DNA of 64,000 nt, taken from assembly GCA_002110465.1 (NCBI GenBank), contig NEED01000005.1:1-64000 (forward strand), in the 5' to 3' direction. Within the stretch, counting starts at the first letter, position 1. Every line of letters starts with the position of its first letter. This document shows positions 25,820 through 35,812 of the stretch, in pieces. Source of the stretch: an unicellular cyanobacterium SU2. Lineage in GTDB: Bacteria; Cyanobacteriota; Cyanobacteriia; Cyanobacteriales; Microcystaceae. Made by a program: the position numbers and the translations under genes. The notes under the pieces were generated by a model that saw only the letters and a list, made by a program, of their open reading frames with translations, had not been told where the DNA came from and made no database searches.

Positions 25820-27421
25820 TTAGGTAGATTCTTCCTCGGGAAGGTCAAGCCTAGCAAAAATTGGTTGGGGTTTCGCTAAAATATGATTAACTTTAATTTT
25901 TCCCCACTGACTATGTTGAATAAAGGGAGCAGTTTGATGGACGCGATCGCCATCATTAAAATCAACAGATAATCCCAATTGTTGGTAGATATTATTACTT
26001 AAATTGGGAATAATTGGAGACAGTAAATAAGCACTTAGGCGCACTGATTCTAACACAGCCGCTAAAATGGCTTCGACTTCACCTTGTTTTTTTTCTTTGA
26101 ATAAACGCCAGGGTGCTTGTTCATCAATAAACTTATTACTTGCCCGAATTAAATTAAAAATTTCCTCGCACCCGTTATCAAATCTTAGGGTTTCATAAGC
26201 TTTGGTTACTCGCTCTTCTAGGTTTTTTCCAATGGTTTTTAAGGGATGGTCTGGGGGAAACTCTGTCACTTGCGGAATTACTCCTTGACAGTATTTCTTG
26301 GTCATCCCTAGCGTTCGATTGAGTAAGTTCCCTAAATCATTGGCTAAATCCGCATTGAGAACATTAACAAAACGGGTTTCATTAAAGTCTCCATCTCGCC
26401 CACATTCAATTTCTTTGAGAAAATAGTAACGCACAGCATCGGAGCCATAACGGTCTACTAAATCAAAGGGATTCAGGGTGTTTCCTAAACTTTTACCCAT
26501 TTTCTGACCATCTTTTGTCAGAAATCCGTGACCGAAAATTTGTCTAGGTAAGGGCAATTTTGCCGACATTAACATCGCTGGCCAATAGACAGCATGAAAT
26601 CTCAAAATGTCTTTACCAATTAGGTGAAGATTAATCGGCCACCATTGAGATAGGGCATTTTCTAGGGTGGGTTCTTGATCTCCATCAAGCAAAGCGGTGA
26701 CATACCCTAAAAGGGCATCAAACCAAACATAAATGGTATGATTGGGATCAACCGGAATGGGAAACCCCCAATCAATGTTGACACGGGAGATTGAGAAATC
26801 TTGCAATCCCTGACTGACAAAATTCAAGATTTCGTTACGGCGACTTTCGGGTTCAATAAACTCACGATGTTCTTGATACAGAGTTTCGAGAGCTTCTTGA
26901 TATTTAGACAACCGGAAGAAATAGTTTTCTTCGTCACGCCATTCAGCTTTTTTATTAGGGTGTAATGGACAACATCCATCTTCTAATAATTCCCGTTTTT
27001 CTTTGAATTCCTCGCAAGCAACACAATACCATCCCTGTTGTTGGGCTAGATAAATGTCGCCATTGTCGTAAACTCGTTGAAAAAACTCTTTAACTATTAC
27101 TTCATGACGTTGGTCTGTGGTTCGACTAAACCTGTCATATTGAATGTTAAGTTTTTGCCAAAGGTCTTCAAAACTTGCCACAATGCGATCGCAGTGTTCT
27201 TGAGGATCTAGTCCTTTTTCTACCGCCGTTCGTTGGATTTTTTGTCCATGTTCGTCGGTTCCGGTAATAGATAGTACCGATAATCCTTTCAGTCTTTTAA
27301 ACCTTGCTATGACATCAGCCACCATCGTCGTATACGCACTCCCCATGTGAGGTACATCATTCACATAATACAGAGGCGTTGTTAAAGAAAATTGTTGGGG
27401 CTTTGTCTTATCTGAGGTCAT
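25820..27421 (-). CDS. metG: Methionyl-tRNA synthetase
   Basis: 533 residues, class I synthetase. The HIGH-type motif reads PHMGSAYT (about 24-31) and the KMSKS-type loop KMGKSLGN (about residue 310). The Zn-knuckle subdomain is present (CVACEEF and CCPLHP). The FWFDALLGY-type and the anticodon-binding helix bundle regions are recognisable. The protein lacks the C-terminal tRNA-binding extension, as in other short cyanobacterial and mycobacterial types. It charges initiator and elongator tRNA-Met. Single gene, with a 414-bp gene-free region upstream. Confidence 0.96.
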   Translation of the reverse strand: MTSDKTKPQQFSLTTPLYYVNDVPHMGSAYTTMVADVIARFKRLKGLSVLSITGTDEHGQKIQRTAVEKGLDPQEHCDRIVASFEDLWQKLNIQYDRFSRTTDQRHEVIVKEFFQRVYDNGDIYLAQQQGWYCVACEEFKEKRELLEDGCCPLHPNKKAEWRDEENYFFRLSKYQEALETLYQEHREFIEPESRRNEILNFVSQGLQDFSISRVNIDWGFPIPVDPNHTIYVWFDALLGYVTALLDGDQEPTLENALSQWWPINLHLIGKDILRFHAVYWPAMLMSAKLPLPRQIFGHGFLTKDGQKMGKSLGNTLNPFDLVDRYGSDAVRYYFLKEIECGRDGDFNETRFVNVLNADLANDLGNLLNRTLGMTKKYCQGVIPQVTEFPPDHPLKTIGKNLEERVTKAYETLRFDNGCEEIFNLIRASNKFIDEQAPWRLFKEKKQGEVEAILAAVLESVRLSAYLLSPIIPNLSNNIYQQLGLSVDFNDGDRVHQTAPFIQHSQWGKIKVNHILAKPQPIFARLDLPEEEST

Positions 27422-27835
27422 TTAAACTTACACTGTCAAAATAAACTGCATTTATCTATAACGATGGAAACATTTTTTCTGTCATCTGAAGTTAATCCTC
27501 ACAAGTTGGTTGTCAATGTCTTTGTGTTACTTGTTCAGTTTTAACCTAATTCGGGAATCTCAATCAATAAAAATATCCTTAAGTCTATATTTTATAAACA
27601 ATTTTCCTATTATTTTAGAGGCTCATCTGTCTTAAGAGACAGTTTTTTGATCTTTCTCTAGGGTAACGTAATTTATTGTAATAGTTTATGATATTTTTTT
27701 TAGAAATTATTAAAACTTGTTGTTGATTAATTGAGAACTAATAATTTTTATCAACTCAAAATGAGGTTAGAAGTATGATGAATGAATAAATGATCATTTT
27801 TTAACGAGGCTAAAGTCCCAAGGGCGAGAGACGTT
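27422..27835. other. Gene-free spacer carrying a plus-strand terminator
   Basis: Lies between metG and the FAD oxidoreductase gene, both on the minus strand. No coding frame is supported. A compact intrinsic terminator at 27627-27648 points along the plus strand although no plus-strand gene precedes it. The rest is AT-rich. Confidence 0.5.
27627..27648 (+). terminator. Orphan intrinsic terminator
   Basis: CTGTCT (27627-27632), loop TAAG, AGACAG (27637-27642), then six T. It is oriented on the plus strand in a gap between two minus-strand genes, so it could end a small RNA starting within 27430-27600, or limit antisense reading into the oxidoreductase gene. Confidence 0.6.
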
Positions 27836-28861
27836 TTATAAAGTATTTGCTTCTAGATTCAGACAATAATGACTAGCTGCTAAGGCTGATAACATAGATT
27901 TTTCTAGATTTAGGGAAATATCTTGAGCCTTAGTGGTTGAAAATCCATCCCCAGCCATAATCAATAATCCAGGTTCTTCCAATACTAGATAAAGGTCTCC
28001 ATAAACGGTTTTTGGATGACTGTAACGCCATCGATGGACTTGATAGTCAATGACGGAGGCGTTTAACCAGGGAGAGGCTATCTTCAATAATTTTTCGACC
28101 ACCACCTCATTATCAACGTCCCAATAAGCTTGGCTAAATTCGGGGGTAGAGTGTAGGGTAATCGCAAAGCCTTCGGGGGAAATTCCTTTTTGATAATTAG
28201 ACGCAATCCAAGCTAGAGAAGCATCCTTAAGCCGTAGTCCTCCTGGTTCAGGAATTAAGCTTTTATGATCAAGCAAGGCTAAAACACTGAGACAAGGATG
28301 ATAACTCACCTGTGCCAGACGATGCTTTAAAAGCGAGGGGATAGCGATCGCTGAGTCTTCGAGTAAGGCTAATGATTGGGGGACAGGAGGCGTTAAGATC
28401 AAACGAGTTCCATAAAAAAGTTTCTCTTGTTCTGTTTCTACCCTCCACTGAGAACCATCCCAGACAATCTTAGTCACTCGTGTTTGGGTGTGGATTTCTA
28501 AGTTTTGGGCTAAATACTGAGCAATGCTACGATTACTGTCACAACCCCGATAACAAATTGTCCCGGTTTCAGTTAATTGGTTTGACCAGGGTGTAATGAT
28601 TCCTTGTTGTACCCATTGATCAACCCAGAGTTGAAATGTTGGGTCACTGACGGTAAAAAATTGCGCCCCATAATCAAAAATTCCTTGACCAGAAGATGGC
28701 TGACGGATACGACGGGTAGCTAAACGTCCGCCAATCCCTCGTCCTTTATCTAAAATAGTAACGTTAATTCCGTGGCGTTGTAAAATGGTTCCTGCCATTA
28801 ACCCAGTTATACCACCACCAATAATAAGAAATGATTTTTGTTGATTGTTGGTAGATATCAT
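27836..28861 (-). CDS. FAD-dependent oxidoreductase, renalase-like
   Basis: 341 residues. An N-terminal dinucleotide-binding fold reads FLIIGGGITGLMAGTILQRHG, then LDKGRGIGGRLATRR, the pattern of renalase/NAD(P)-FAD amine-oxidase-like flavoproteins. FDYGAQFFTVSD is the second FAD contact, and the C-terminal LIMAGDGFS is the GD motif closing the FAD site. It is cytosolic by absence of a signal. The substrate is unknown: cyanobacterial relatives are annotated only as FAD oxidoreductases. Single gene, divergent from thiC. Confidence 0.88.
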   Translation of the reverse strand: MISTNNQQKSFLIIGGGITGLMAGTILQRHGINVTILDKGRGIGGRLATRRIRQPSSGQGIFDYGAQFFTVSDPTFQLWVDQWVQQGIITPWSNQLTETGTICYRGCDSNRSIAQYLAQNLEIHTQTRVTKIVWDGSQWRVETEQEKLFYGTRLILTPPVPQSLALLEDSAIAIPSLLKHRLAQVSYHPCLSVLALLDHKSLIPEPGGLRLKDASLAWIASNYQKGISPEGFAITLHSTPEFSQAYWDVDNEVVVEKLLKIASPWLNASVIDYQVHRWRYSHPKTVYGDLYLVLEEPGLLIMAGDGFSTTKAQDISLNLEKSMLSALAASHYCLNLEANTL

Positions 28862-29059
28862 TGAATTGTCTGGTCGTATTTCAAAAGAGAGTATTGATTG
28901 AATAAGAATTAAAAGAATAATAGCCTTGATTAATAATAAGACTTACCCATGTAACTCACAGAAATTATAAAATACTTGGAAAATATTGTCCGAATCGAAG
29001 ATCACTGAATTACTACTTCTTCCACCGCGATCGCTTCCCATCAGTGTTAAAATAAACAC

Positions 29060-29145
29060 TTATAGCTAGGGGTGTCTGATTGAACCAGGCTGAGAAAGAC
29101 TCTTAGAACCTGAGACTGGGTAATACCAGCGTAGGGAAGCTGTTT
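29060..29145 (+). promoter_or_regulatory. TPP riboswitch (THI element)
   Basis: Contains the conserved THI-box core: AGGGGTG, then GGCTGAGA (29087-29094 region), a short P3a spacer, GAACCTGA, CTGGGTAATACCAGCG and GTAGGGAAG. These are in the order and spacing of bacterial thiamine pyrophosphate aptamers. It ends about 20 bp before the thiC start, with a modest ribosome site (GAGG) between, suggesting control of translation initiation when TPP is bound. Confidence 0.95.
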
Positions 29146-29150
29146 ATTGA

Positions 29151-30548
<1,398 letters not shown>

Positions 30549-30553
30549 TCTTG

Positions 30554-30576
30554 TAGGGTGGGCAATGCCCACCTTA
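30554..30576. repeat. Dispersed palindromic repeat, copy A
   Basis: Contains GGTGGGCAATGCCCACC, a perfect 8-bp hairpin around one base, 6 bp after the thiC stop. The 23-bp sequence TAGGGTGGGCA-ATGCCCACCTTA is found again in inverted orientation at 50392-50414, beside gcvP. It may act as a terminator or as an mRNA-end stabiliser, but its spread suggests a mobile short repeat. Confidence 0.85.
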
Positions 30577-30631
30577 TATGGTCATAAATTAGAAGTTAGA
30601 AGGATAATAATATTGAGAAATTATGAGAATT

Positions 30632-30780
30632 TAGTAGACAACAATAATTGTAAATTTTTTATTTCTTATGGTAAAAAAATGCTATTAATGCAATAGAGAT
30701 TATTGACAAAGATGAAGATGACGAAGTTTTAGTAATTGTAGATGCTGATTTTTCTAGGTCTGATAATAATTTTCTTTAAA
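30632..30780 (+). other. Possible coding remnant
   Basis: A plus-strand frame without a good start reads AINAIEIIDKDEDDEVL, then VIVDADFSRSDNNFL and a stop at about 30780. It is acidic and coding-like but short, with no recognised family. It could be the tail of a degraded gene or chance. Low support. Confidence 0.2.
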
Positions 30781-30826
30781 CTTATAAAAAATACTTGAAT
30801 TGAAATTAAATTATTTATACTAAAAT

Positions 30827-31300
30827 TCATGACTTTACGTCAGGTAAAAACTCAAAACTTAAGGTTTCTTTTACAGAAAAAGGATTTTTGAGCGGGAAAA
30901 TGTCGAGAGATAAACCTGTTTCATCTGCTGCTTCTTTACGAGCATAATCATAGCAAGATTCAAAAACATCGGTTAAATATTTCTTCAAACTGAGACTATC
31001 TTCTAAACTTCTGATAATTCTTCTTCTATGTTCTCTAATCGTATAACGCCAACTATTGGTCTGTTTTTCAGGTTGGTATTGATATTTGAGCAAGTGCATC
31101 AGTAAAACAATTAAATTGCTTTCAATAGCACGTTTTTCACTTCTCCCCATTGCTTCTATTTCTTCAATCAAATTATCGTAGTCTAGTTTCTCAAGTTGAC
31201 GATTTTTTAACAATTTGGCAGTGATTTTTAACCAGAGATGATAATCTTGCTCATAAAGATTAGTTATGGTATTCTGTTGTTGATTGAGTTGAGTTTTCAT
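30827..31300 (-). CDS. DUF29 family protein
   Basis: 157 residues. Core pattern LYEQDYHLWLKITAKLLKN, LDYDNLIEEIEAMGRSEKRAIESNL and LLMHLLKYQYQPE, followed by WRYTIREHRRRI, is diagnostic of DUF29, a family greatly expanded in cyanobacteria. It is helical and cytosolic with no signal. The function is unknown; members often sit near transposase remains, as here. The last 25 residues (KNPFSVKETLSFEFLPDVKS) look intact, so the gene is probably full length. Confidence 0.9.
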   Translation of the reverse strand: MKTQLNQQQNTITNLYEQDYHLWLKITAKLLKNRQLEKLDYDNLIEEIEAMGRSEKRAIESNLIVLLMHLLKYQYQPEKQTNSWRYTIREHRRRIIRSLEDSLSLKKYLTDVFESCYDYARKEAADETGLSLDIFPLKNPFSVKETLSFEFLPDVKS

Positions 31301-31640
31301 AATTAACTTTTTTAATACTTTATCATTGATAATTAATCGCTAAACATCTTAAAGGATCGCTCTCCAACCCTTTTACTATCAGAATTAACTCTTTATCATC
31401 AGAGAGTGTTGCCGTATTTGACTAACTACAATTTTAAAAGAATCAAGGCGATCGCCTAGCAGACTGACTTATAACAACTACATTTAGATACAATATTGGT
31501 ATCTTACTTATGTTACCACAAAAAATTTTTGTCTGATACTACATAGTTGAAAACCCCCATTCTTTCGTTTTTTATTAAAAATAATTATTAATAATTTGCG
31601 AAAAATAACAGATTTTTTAGTATATATTGTTACTTTTTTA
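31301..31640. other. Gene-free AT-rich spacer
   Basis: No supported coding frame or RNA gene. It contains a HIP1 site at about 31448 and is otherwise AT-rich, leading into the decayed mobile-element region. Confidence 0.5.
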
Positions 31641-32165
31641 CAAGACCCCCAGAAGTGAGATCAATTTTTAGGCAATTTAAGTGACAAACGTAATACAAGT
31701 AGAGACGAAATACAAGAGTTCGTGACACTCCTCCCGACGCTGACCGTAAGCGGTACAGCGCGGGCTTCCCTACCTCACGATAGGACGTTACTGTTTCATC
31801 GGTCTTTTCTAGATACACAAATGTTGCCATTTACATATCCCCTTCCAGATACCTCCACAGTCAGCACCACCGACTATCCATCGGCTGCAATGTATCGAGT
31901 TTTTATCCAGAAAAATTTTTCTACCCGTTTCCAGCTTCTTAGCATTGTTGATTGTCTGGGGCAATCTAGGGACGCGATCTCCACTGGCTAGAGCGATGGG
32001 GTTCGCCCTTTAATTTATTAGCCTGTTTCCAGGTGTCGACTAGACTCATCCTATTTTACTTTTGGCTGGCTTGTTTGTCAATTTTCGTGGCATCGAACCC
32101 CTCAATTGACCGCCTATCATCCCGATGCTGATTTTTAATACAGCACGGGGCTTCTCGGCGATTAG
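31641..32165 (-). mobile_element. Decayed element with two related hairpins (IS200/IS605-like)
   Basis: Base composition shifts to higher GC than the flanks. A long imperfect hairpin at 31733-31764 (CCCGACGCTG ... CAGCGCGGG, then CTTCC) has a relative at 32121-32149 (CCCGATGCTG ... CAGCACGGG, then GCTTC). Such subterminal hairpins are typical of IS200/IS605-type element ends and of the guide RNA at the 3' end of tnpB genes. Between them the minus strand gives only broken frames, and no intact TnpB motif is readable. The 66-codon open frame at 31630-31830 crosses the first hairpin and is not credible as a gene. Family assignment is by resemblance. Confidence 0.4.
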
Positions 32166-32318
32166 CTAATGTTAACCTGCGTCTGGGTAACTCGAAACTC
32201 TCATTAATTCCTAGAATAACTGACAAAATAACCTTAAGTACAACTGAACACGATCAGAAGTCTGAAAAAATTTGTTCATCAGAGAACACAAGAAATTCTA
32301 TCTTGTCCCTAACTATTA

Positions 32319-32657
32319 TTAGTGACTAACCAAACTATCGTGACTTAAAGGCACTAAATCACCGTGAATGGTCAATCCCAACAACATTAGTTCATGCTCT
32401 GCAATTAATTTACCCGTAAGAACACAGCTTTGATCTTTCCTCGCAGTAGCTTCAATAGTAGCTCGAATATCAGCTTTAGAAAATTTAGGTCGATAAGTTC
32501 CTGACTTTTGTTGTACATAATTCCAGAGAATATCTCTGATCAACGCTTGATAACCTTGATTTCCAGCTAATTCCTTCAGCTTTTCCTTTAAAGTTCGTTC
32601 TAAGCGAATACTGGTAACTTCCATCTCAGTTGTTGACATTCTTGGAATAGTTCCCAT
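32319..32657 (-). CDS. Ribbon-helix-helix-type protein
   Basis: About 112 residues from ATG 32657, chosen because GGAGA lies 8 nt upstream. An earlier in-frame start would add 13 hydrophobic residues that look like translated spacer. The stretch EVTSIRLERTLKEKLKELAGNQGYQALIRDIL has the strand-helix-helix pattern of CopG/MetJ-type DNA-binding domains. The C-terminal half includes CVLTGKLIAEHELMLLGLTIHG and is unfamiliar. It could be a local transcriptional regulator or an antitoxin, but no toxin gene is adjacent. It diverges from the peptide/radical SAM pair. Confidence 0.65.
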   Translation of the reverse strand: MGTIPRMSTTEMEVTSIRLERTLKEKLKELAGNQGYQALIRDILWNYVQQKSGTYRPKFSKADIRATIEATARKDQSCVLTGKLIAEHELMLLGLTIHGDLVPLSHDSLVSH

Positions 32658-32993
32658 AATATTTATCTCCAATAAAAATATGAAATAAGGTAACACAATT
32701 GTAGTATAAATTAATTCTTTTGAACACCATGGAAAACATTACATTTTCCTACAGGAAGTCAAGAAGATCAAACGATTAACAATCTACTCATTACTACTTA
32801 ATTCGACTTTATTTCTATCAACATAATTACTAAATTCATCAATTTACCGATATTTTGGGACTGACATCACCTCTAATCACCCCATATAGTCAAGATAACA
32901 ATTAAAAGTTGTCGTTCAAATCTATCGAGTCAATGAAAGGGTTAACCCTCAAATTCAACTCAAAACTTAACTCACACTAAGGAGAATCTCACA
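32658..32993. promoter_or_regulatory. Divergent intergenic region upstream of peptide gene
   Basis: 336 bp between the ribbon-helix-helix gene and the peptide gene, AT-rich with no coding frame. It holds a perfect 12-bp palindrome AGGGTTAACCCT at 32938-32949, 45 bp before the peptide start. This is a candidate operator or short transcript hairpin. A strong ribosome site (AAGGAGA) precedes the ATG at 32994. Confidence 0.4.
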
Positions 32994-33350
32994 ATGGCTA
33001 CTAACAAAATCAAATTAATGCTTGGCGTTTTTGCGATGACGAGTGTTGCTGCTTTAACACCATCTGTAAATGCTGAACCCACATCTTCTTATAACGGTAT
33101 TCTAAACCGAGCTAATCTTAACCTTGAATCTTCTTCATTACAACAAACTGAGTCCCAATCATCTCCAACCTTAGAAAAGCCTGATCTTTCTAATCAACTT
33201 GGCACAAGAGCTTGTGATGGTGGCGGTTCAACAAATAACATTTGCTCCAAAAAACCTTTTCGTAATGGTCAATTAACAACGCCTTCTGATTCTCGCTTGA
33301 ACGGAACACAAGCTCAATTTCGTGAAACAAATTTCCGAACCTTACGTTAA
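32994..33350 (+). CDS. Putative RiPP precursor peptide with signal-like leader
   Basis: 118 residues with a strong ribosome site (AAGGAGA, 8 nt upstream). Residues 1-27 resemble a Sec signal (hydrophobic core, PSVNA cleavage). A Ser/Gln-rich, Leu-spaced middle follows (28-70), then a short end with ACDGGGST (Cys74), Cys84, and three aromatic-Arg-X units: Phe89-Arg-Asn, Phe109-Arg-Glu and Phe114-Arg-Thr, closing at TLR118. It lies only 20 bp before a radical SAM/SPASM gene. The arrangement (signal-like leader, variable aromatic core, maturase next door) recalls the GrrA/OscA-GrrM pairs of cyanobacteria, but the glycine repeats are absent. The precursor role is inference. Confidence 0.65.
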   Translation: MATNKIKLMLGVFAMTSVAALTPSVNAEPTSSYNGILNRANLNLESSSLQQTESQSSPTLEKPDLSNQLGTRACDGGGSTNNICSKKPFRNGQLTTPSDSRLNGTQAQFRETNFRTLR

Positions 33351-33370
33351 TTGATTACCTAATACTTTTT

Positions 33371-34789
33371 GTGGAGATGTTTCAGAAAATGTCTCTACAA
33401 AAAAGCCATTATTCGATAATTGATCCAAACAATATGAGAAAAACTATGGACTTAAAACTTTCGCACTATCATCGTGTTTCCCCCTGTTTTTTCGATGAAT
33501 TGAACCAACGTTATAAACGAGTTATTTTTTCAACCCGTACAGCTACAATTCGCATTATTGATGATTATACTTGGAAATTATTAGGAATCGGGGAGATTGC
33601 TTCTATCCATCCAGATATTATCGACGATCTGATCACCATTGAAATTCTTGTGCCTAGCAATGAAAATGAACTAGAAACAATTATTGCCCGTAATGAAACC
33701 ATCCGCTATCAAGATGATAATCTCTATTTAGTTGTTCAACCCACTGCGTTTTGTCAGTTAGGCTGTCACTACTGTGGACAAGAGCATACAAACAAATTAA
33801 TGACTGAAGAAAATCAACAGCGATTTCTTGAACGCGCTCGTCGTCAATTAGAAACACAGAAATTTAGAAGTTTAACCATTGGTTGGTTTGGGGCAGAACC
33901 CTTAGTGGGATTATCTGTCATGAGAAGCTTAACTCCCAAATTACAATCTATGGCAGCAAGTTATGGTTGTAGCTACAATGCCAAAATTGTTACCAATGGG
34001 TTAGCTTTAACGGATAAAATTGCCACTGAACTGGTCAAAGATTTAAGTATTGACAGTATTGAAATTACCCTAGATGGAACAGCAGAATACCACGACAAGC
34101 GGCGAATTCAAAAAAGCGGTCTACCTAGCTTTGATAAAATTTTTGCTAATGTAAAAGCCTTAGTGTGCCGTCAAGATTTAGATGTTCAAGTAAATATTCG
34201 TTGTAATGTAGATGGTGAAAATTATGAATCTGTCTCTCTACTTCTGCAACAGTTAGCAGACGAAGGCATACAAGATCGGATTCATTTTTATGTAGCACCG
34301 ATTCATTCTTGGGGGAATGATGCTCATACTCGTTCCCTTTCTAAAGAAGAATTTGCTGCTTGGGAAATTCAGTGGTTTAGTGAAATGATTGAGCTTGGTT
34401 TCAACCCAAAACTATTGCCAAATCGCAATCCCATTGTTTGTATGGCTGTTCAACCCCATGCTGAGTTAATTGATGCTTATGGTAACGTTTTTAACTGTTC
34501 AGAAGTGTCTTATGTTCCCACTTATGGGACTCCTAATGAGTACGCGATCGCTCATCTTTCAGGTTTACCAATGCCAGGTCAAAGAGAGCGTTTAGGAAAT
34601 TTTAATCAGGATGTCCGTCAAGGAAAATATTCTTGTTCAACTTGTTCTATGCTACCGGTTTGCGGCGGGGCTTGTCCAAAAAGTTGGTTAGAAGGAATTG
34701 AACCCTGTCCTAGTCCTAAATATAACATTGAAGAGCGTTTACTTCTGAGTTATGCCCTTTCTCGTTTACCAAATGTTTATACCCCCTGA
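33371..34789 (+). CDS. Radical SAM/SPASM peptide-maturase-like protein
   Basis: Up to 472 residues from GTG 33371; ATGs at 33377, 33389 and later are alternatives. Residues 30-115 form an N-terminal domain like those that bind leader peptides. The radical SAM core has CxxxCxxC at Cys128, Cys132 and Cys135 (FCQLGCHYCGQ), a GWFGAEP motif (variant of GGEP, SAM-binding) and ITLDGTAEYHDKRR, seen in SPASM peptide maturases. The C-terminal SPASM region has Cys357, 376, 422, 425, 431, 435 and 446 (CSTCSMLPVCGGAC), enough for two auxiliary 4Fe-4S clusters. It probably modifies the upstream peptide, for example by cross-linking. No protease or exporter gene is adjacent. Confidence 0.88.
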   Translation: MEMFQKMSLQKSHYSIIDPNNMRKTMDLKLSHYHRVSPCFFDELNQRYKRVIFSTRTATIRIIDDYTWKLLGIGEIASIHPDIIDDLITIEILVPSNENELETIIARNETIRYQDDNLYLVVQPTAFCQLGCHYCGQEHTNKLMTEENQQRFLERARRQLETQKFRSLTIGWFGAEPLVGLSVMRSLTPKLQSMAASYGCSYNAKIVTNGLALTDKIATELVKDLSIDSIEITLDGTAEYHDKRRIQKSGLPSFDKIFANVKALVCRQDLDVQVNIRCNVDGENYESVSLLLQQLADEGIQDRIHFYVAPIHSWGNDAHTRSLSKEEFAAWEIQWFSEMIELGFNPKLLPNRNPIVCMAVQPHAELIDAYGNVFNCSEVSYVPTYGTPNEYAIAHLSGLPMPGQRERLGNFNQDVRQGKYSCSTCSMLPVCGGACPKSWLEGIEPCPSPKYNIEERLLLSYALSRLPNVYTP

Positions 34790-34798
34790 TATAGACAG

Positions 34799-35773
34799 TT
34801 AGGCTTGAATATCTTGATTGTCCGGTAAAGATGACGTTTTACTTAAAATCCAGTCTTTTAAAATTGAATTAACTAATTCAGGGGCTTCATCTTGGGGACA
34901 ATGACCAACCCCTTCAAGGCGAATAAATTTTTCTACTGTAGAGAAATTCGCCCATTCCTGTGACAATTCAATAGGTTCCCAAGGATCTTCAGTTCCCCAC
35001 AAAATAATCGTAGGACAAGGTAAAATGGGCAATAAATCCTCTGGGAGAGGTCCTTGAGAATAACGAGTAAAGGCTAAAAATACATCTAAGGCTCCTTTAT
35101 CGCTGGCAGGCTTTAAGATAATTTCTATTAGTTCATCGTTAACTTCTTCGGGAGAACAGTAAGCTTGTAAGAGGATTCTACGGACAGTTTTTGGGTTAGC
35201 GATTTGCTTAAAAAACAGAGAACCAATGGTTTTATTGGTTAAAATTTTTGTAGCAAAAGAAGCCCCAAAACGTCGATACCAAGGTAATTGACTCCGCTTG
35301 CGATCATGCAATAATCTTAAGGAACAATTTAAGGCTGCAACCCCTAAAACCCACTCAGAAGCATCTACAGCTGCTTGCATAACGACGACACAACCGATGG
35401 AGTTACCCACTAAAAATGCGGGCGTTCCTACCACTTCTCGACAAAAATCGGCTACCTGTTGCCCCCAAGTTTCAAAGGTATAGTTAGCTCCTGTTCCTGG
35501 GGTAGGTTTGGCCGAACCTCCAAATCCAATTAAATCGATGGCATAACAACGACAAGTTTCTCCTAAAATCGGTAAGTTTTTACGCCAATGCCCCCAGGAA
35601 GCCCCAAAACCATGCACTAAGATTACCGCAGGACCGGTTGTCCCATGGGTTTGATAACAGATAGGAAACCCTCGCCAAGTCCAGGTTTTTGATGAATTCG
35701 GAGAATAAGAATCAATCGTAGAAGATTCCATCGTTAAAGTTGGATTAAAAGTATTCTTTGCATTAAGCGTCAA
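34799..35773 (-). CDS. Alpha/beta hydrolase
   Basis: Up to 324 residues. Classical fold with oxyanion HGFGASWGHWRKN, nucleophile elbow GNSIGC (Ser), acid GTEDPWEP (Asp) and catalytic His in GVGHCPQDEAP, so the triad is complete. DLIGFGGSAKP is the usual lid-side motif. No signal peptide. Met15 (MESSTIDSY) is a possible later start. The closest themes are chlorophyll-related or haloalkane-dehalogenase-like hydrolases, but the substrate is unknown. It converges on the radical SAM gene with 9 bp between stops, so it is not part of that operon. Confidence 0.88.
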   Translation of the reverse strand: MTLNAKNTFNPTLTMESSTIDSYSPNSSKTWTWRGFPICYQTHGTTGPAVILVHGFGASWGHWRKNLPILGETCRCYAIDLIGFGGSAKPTPGTGANYTFETWGQQVADFCREVVGTPAFLVGNSIGCVVVMQAAVDASEWVLGVAALNCSLRLLHDRKRSQLPWYRRFGASFATKILTNKTIGSLFFKQIANPKTVRRILLQAYCSPEEVNDELIEIILKPASDKGALDVFLAFTRYSQGPLPEDLLPILPCPTIILWGTEDPWEPIELSQEWANFSTVEKFIRLEGVGHCPQDEAPELVNSILKDWILSKTSSLPDNQDIQA

Positions 35774-35812
35774 TCAAATTATAACAAATTAAATATTAGA
35801 CGGAATTTTAAA

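Noticed and set aside
31630-31830. 66-aa minus-strand open frame in the decayed element
   Set aside because: It runs through the hairpin and has no recognisable domain; most likely an accidental frame.
32319-33350. Ribbon-helix-helix gene plus peptide gene as a toxin-antitoxin pair
   Set aside because: The genes are divergent, the peptide has a secretion-like signal, and a maturase follows it directly.
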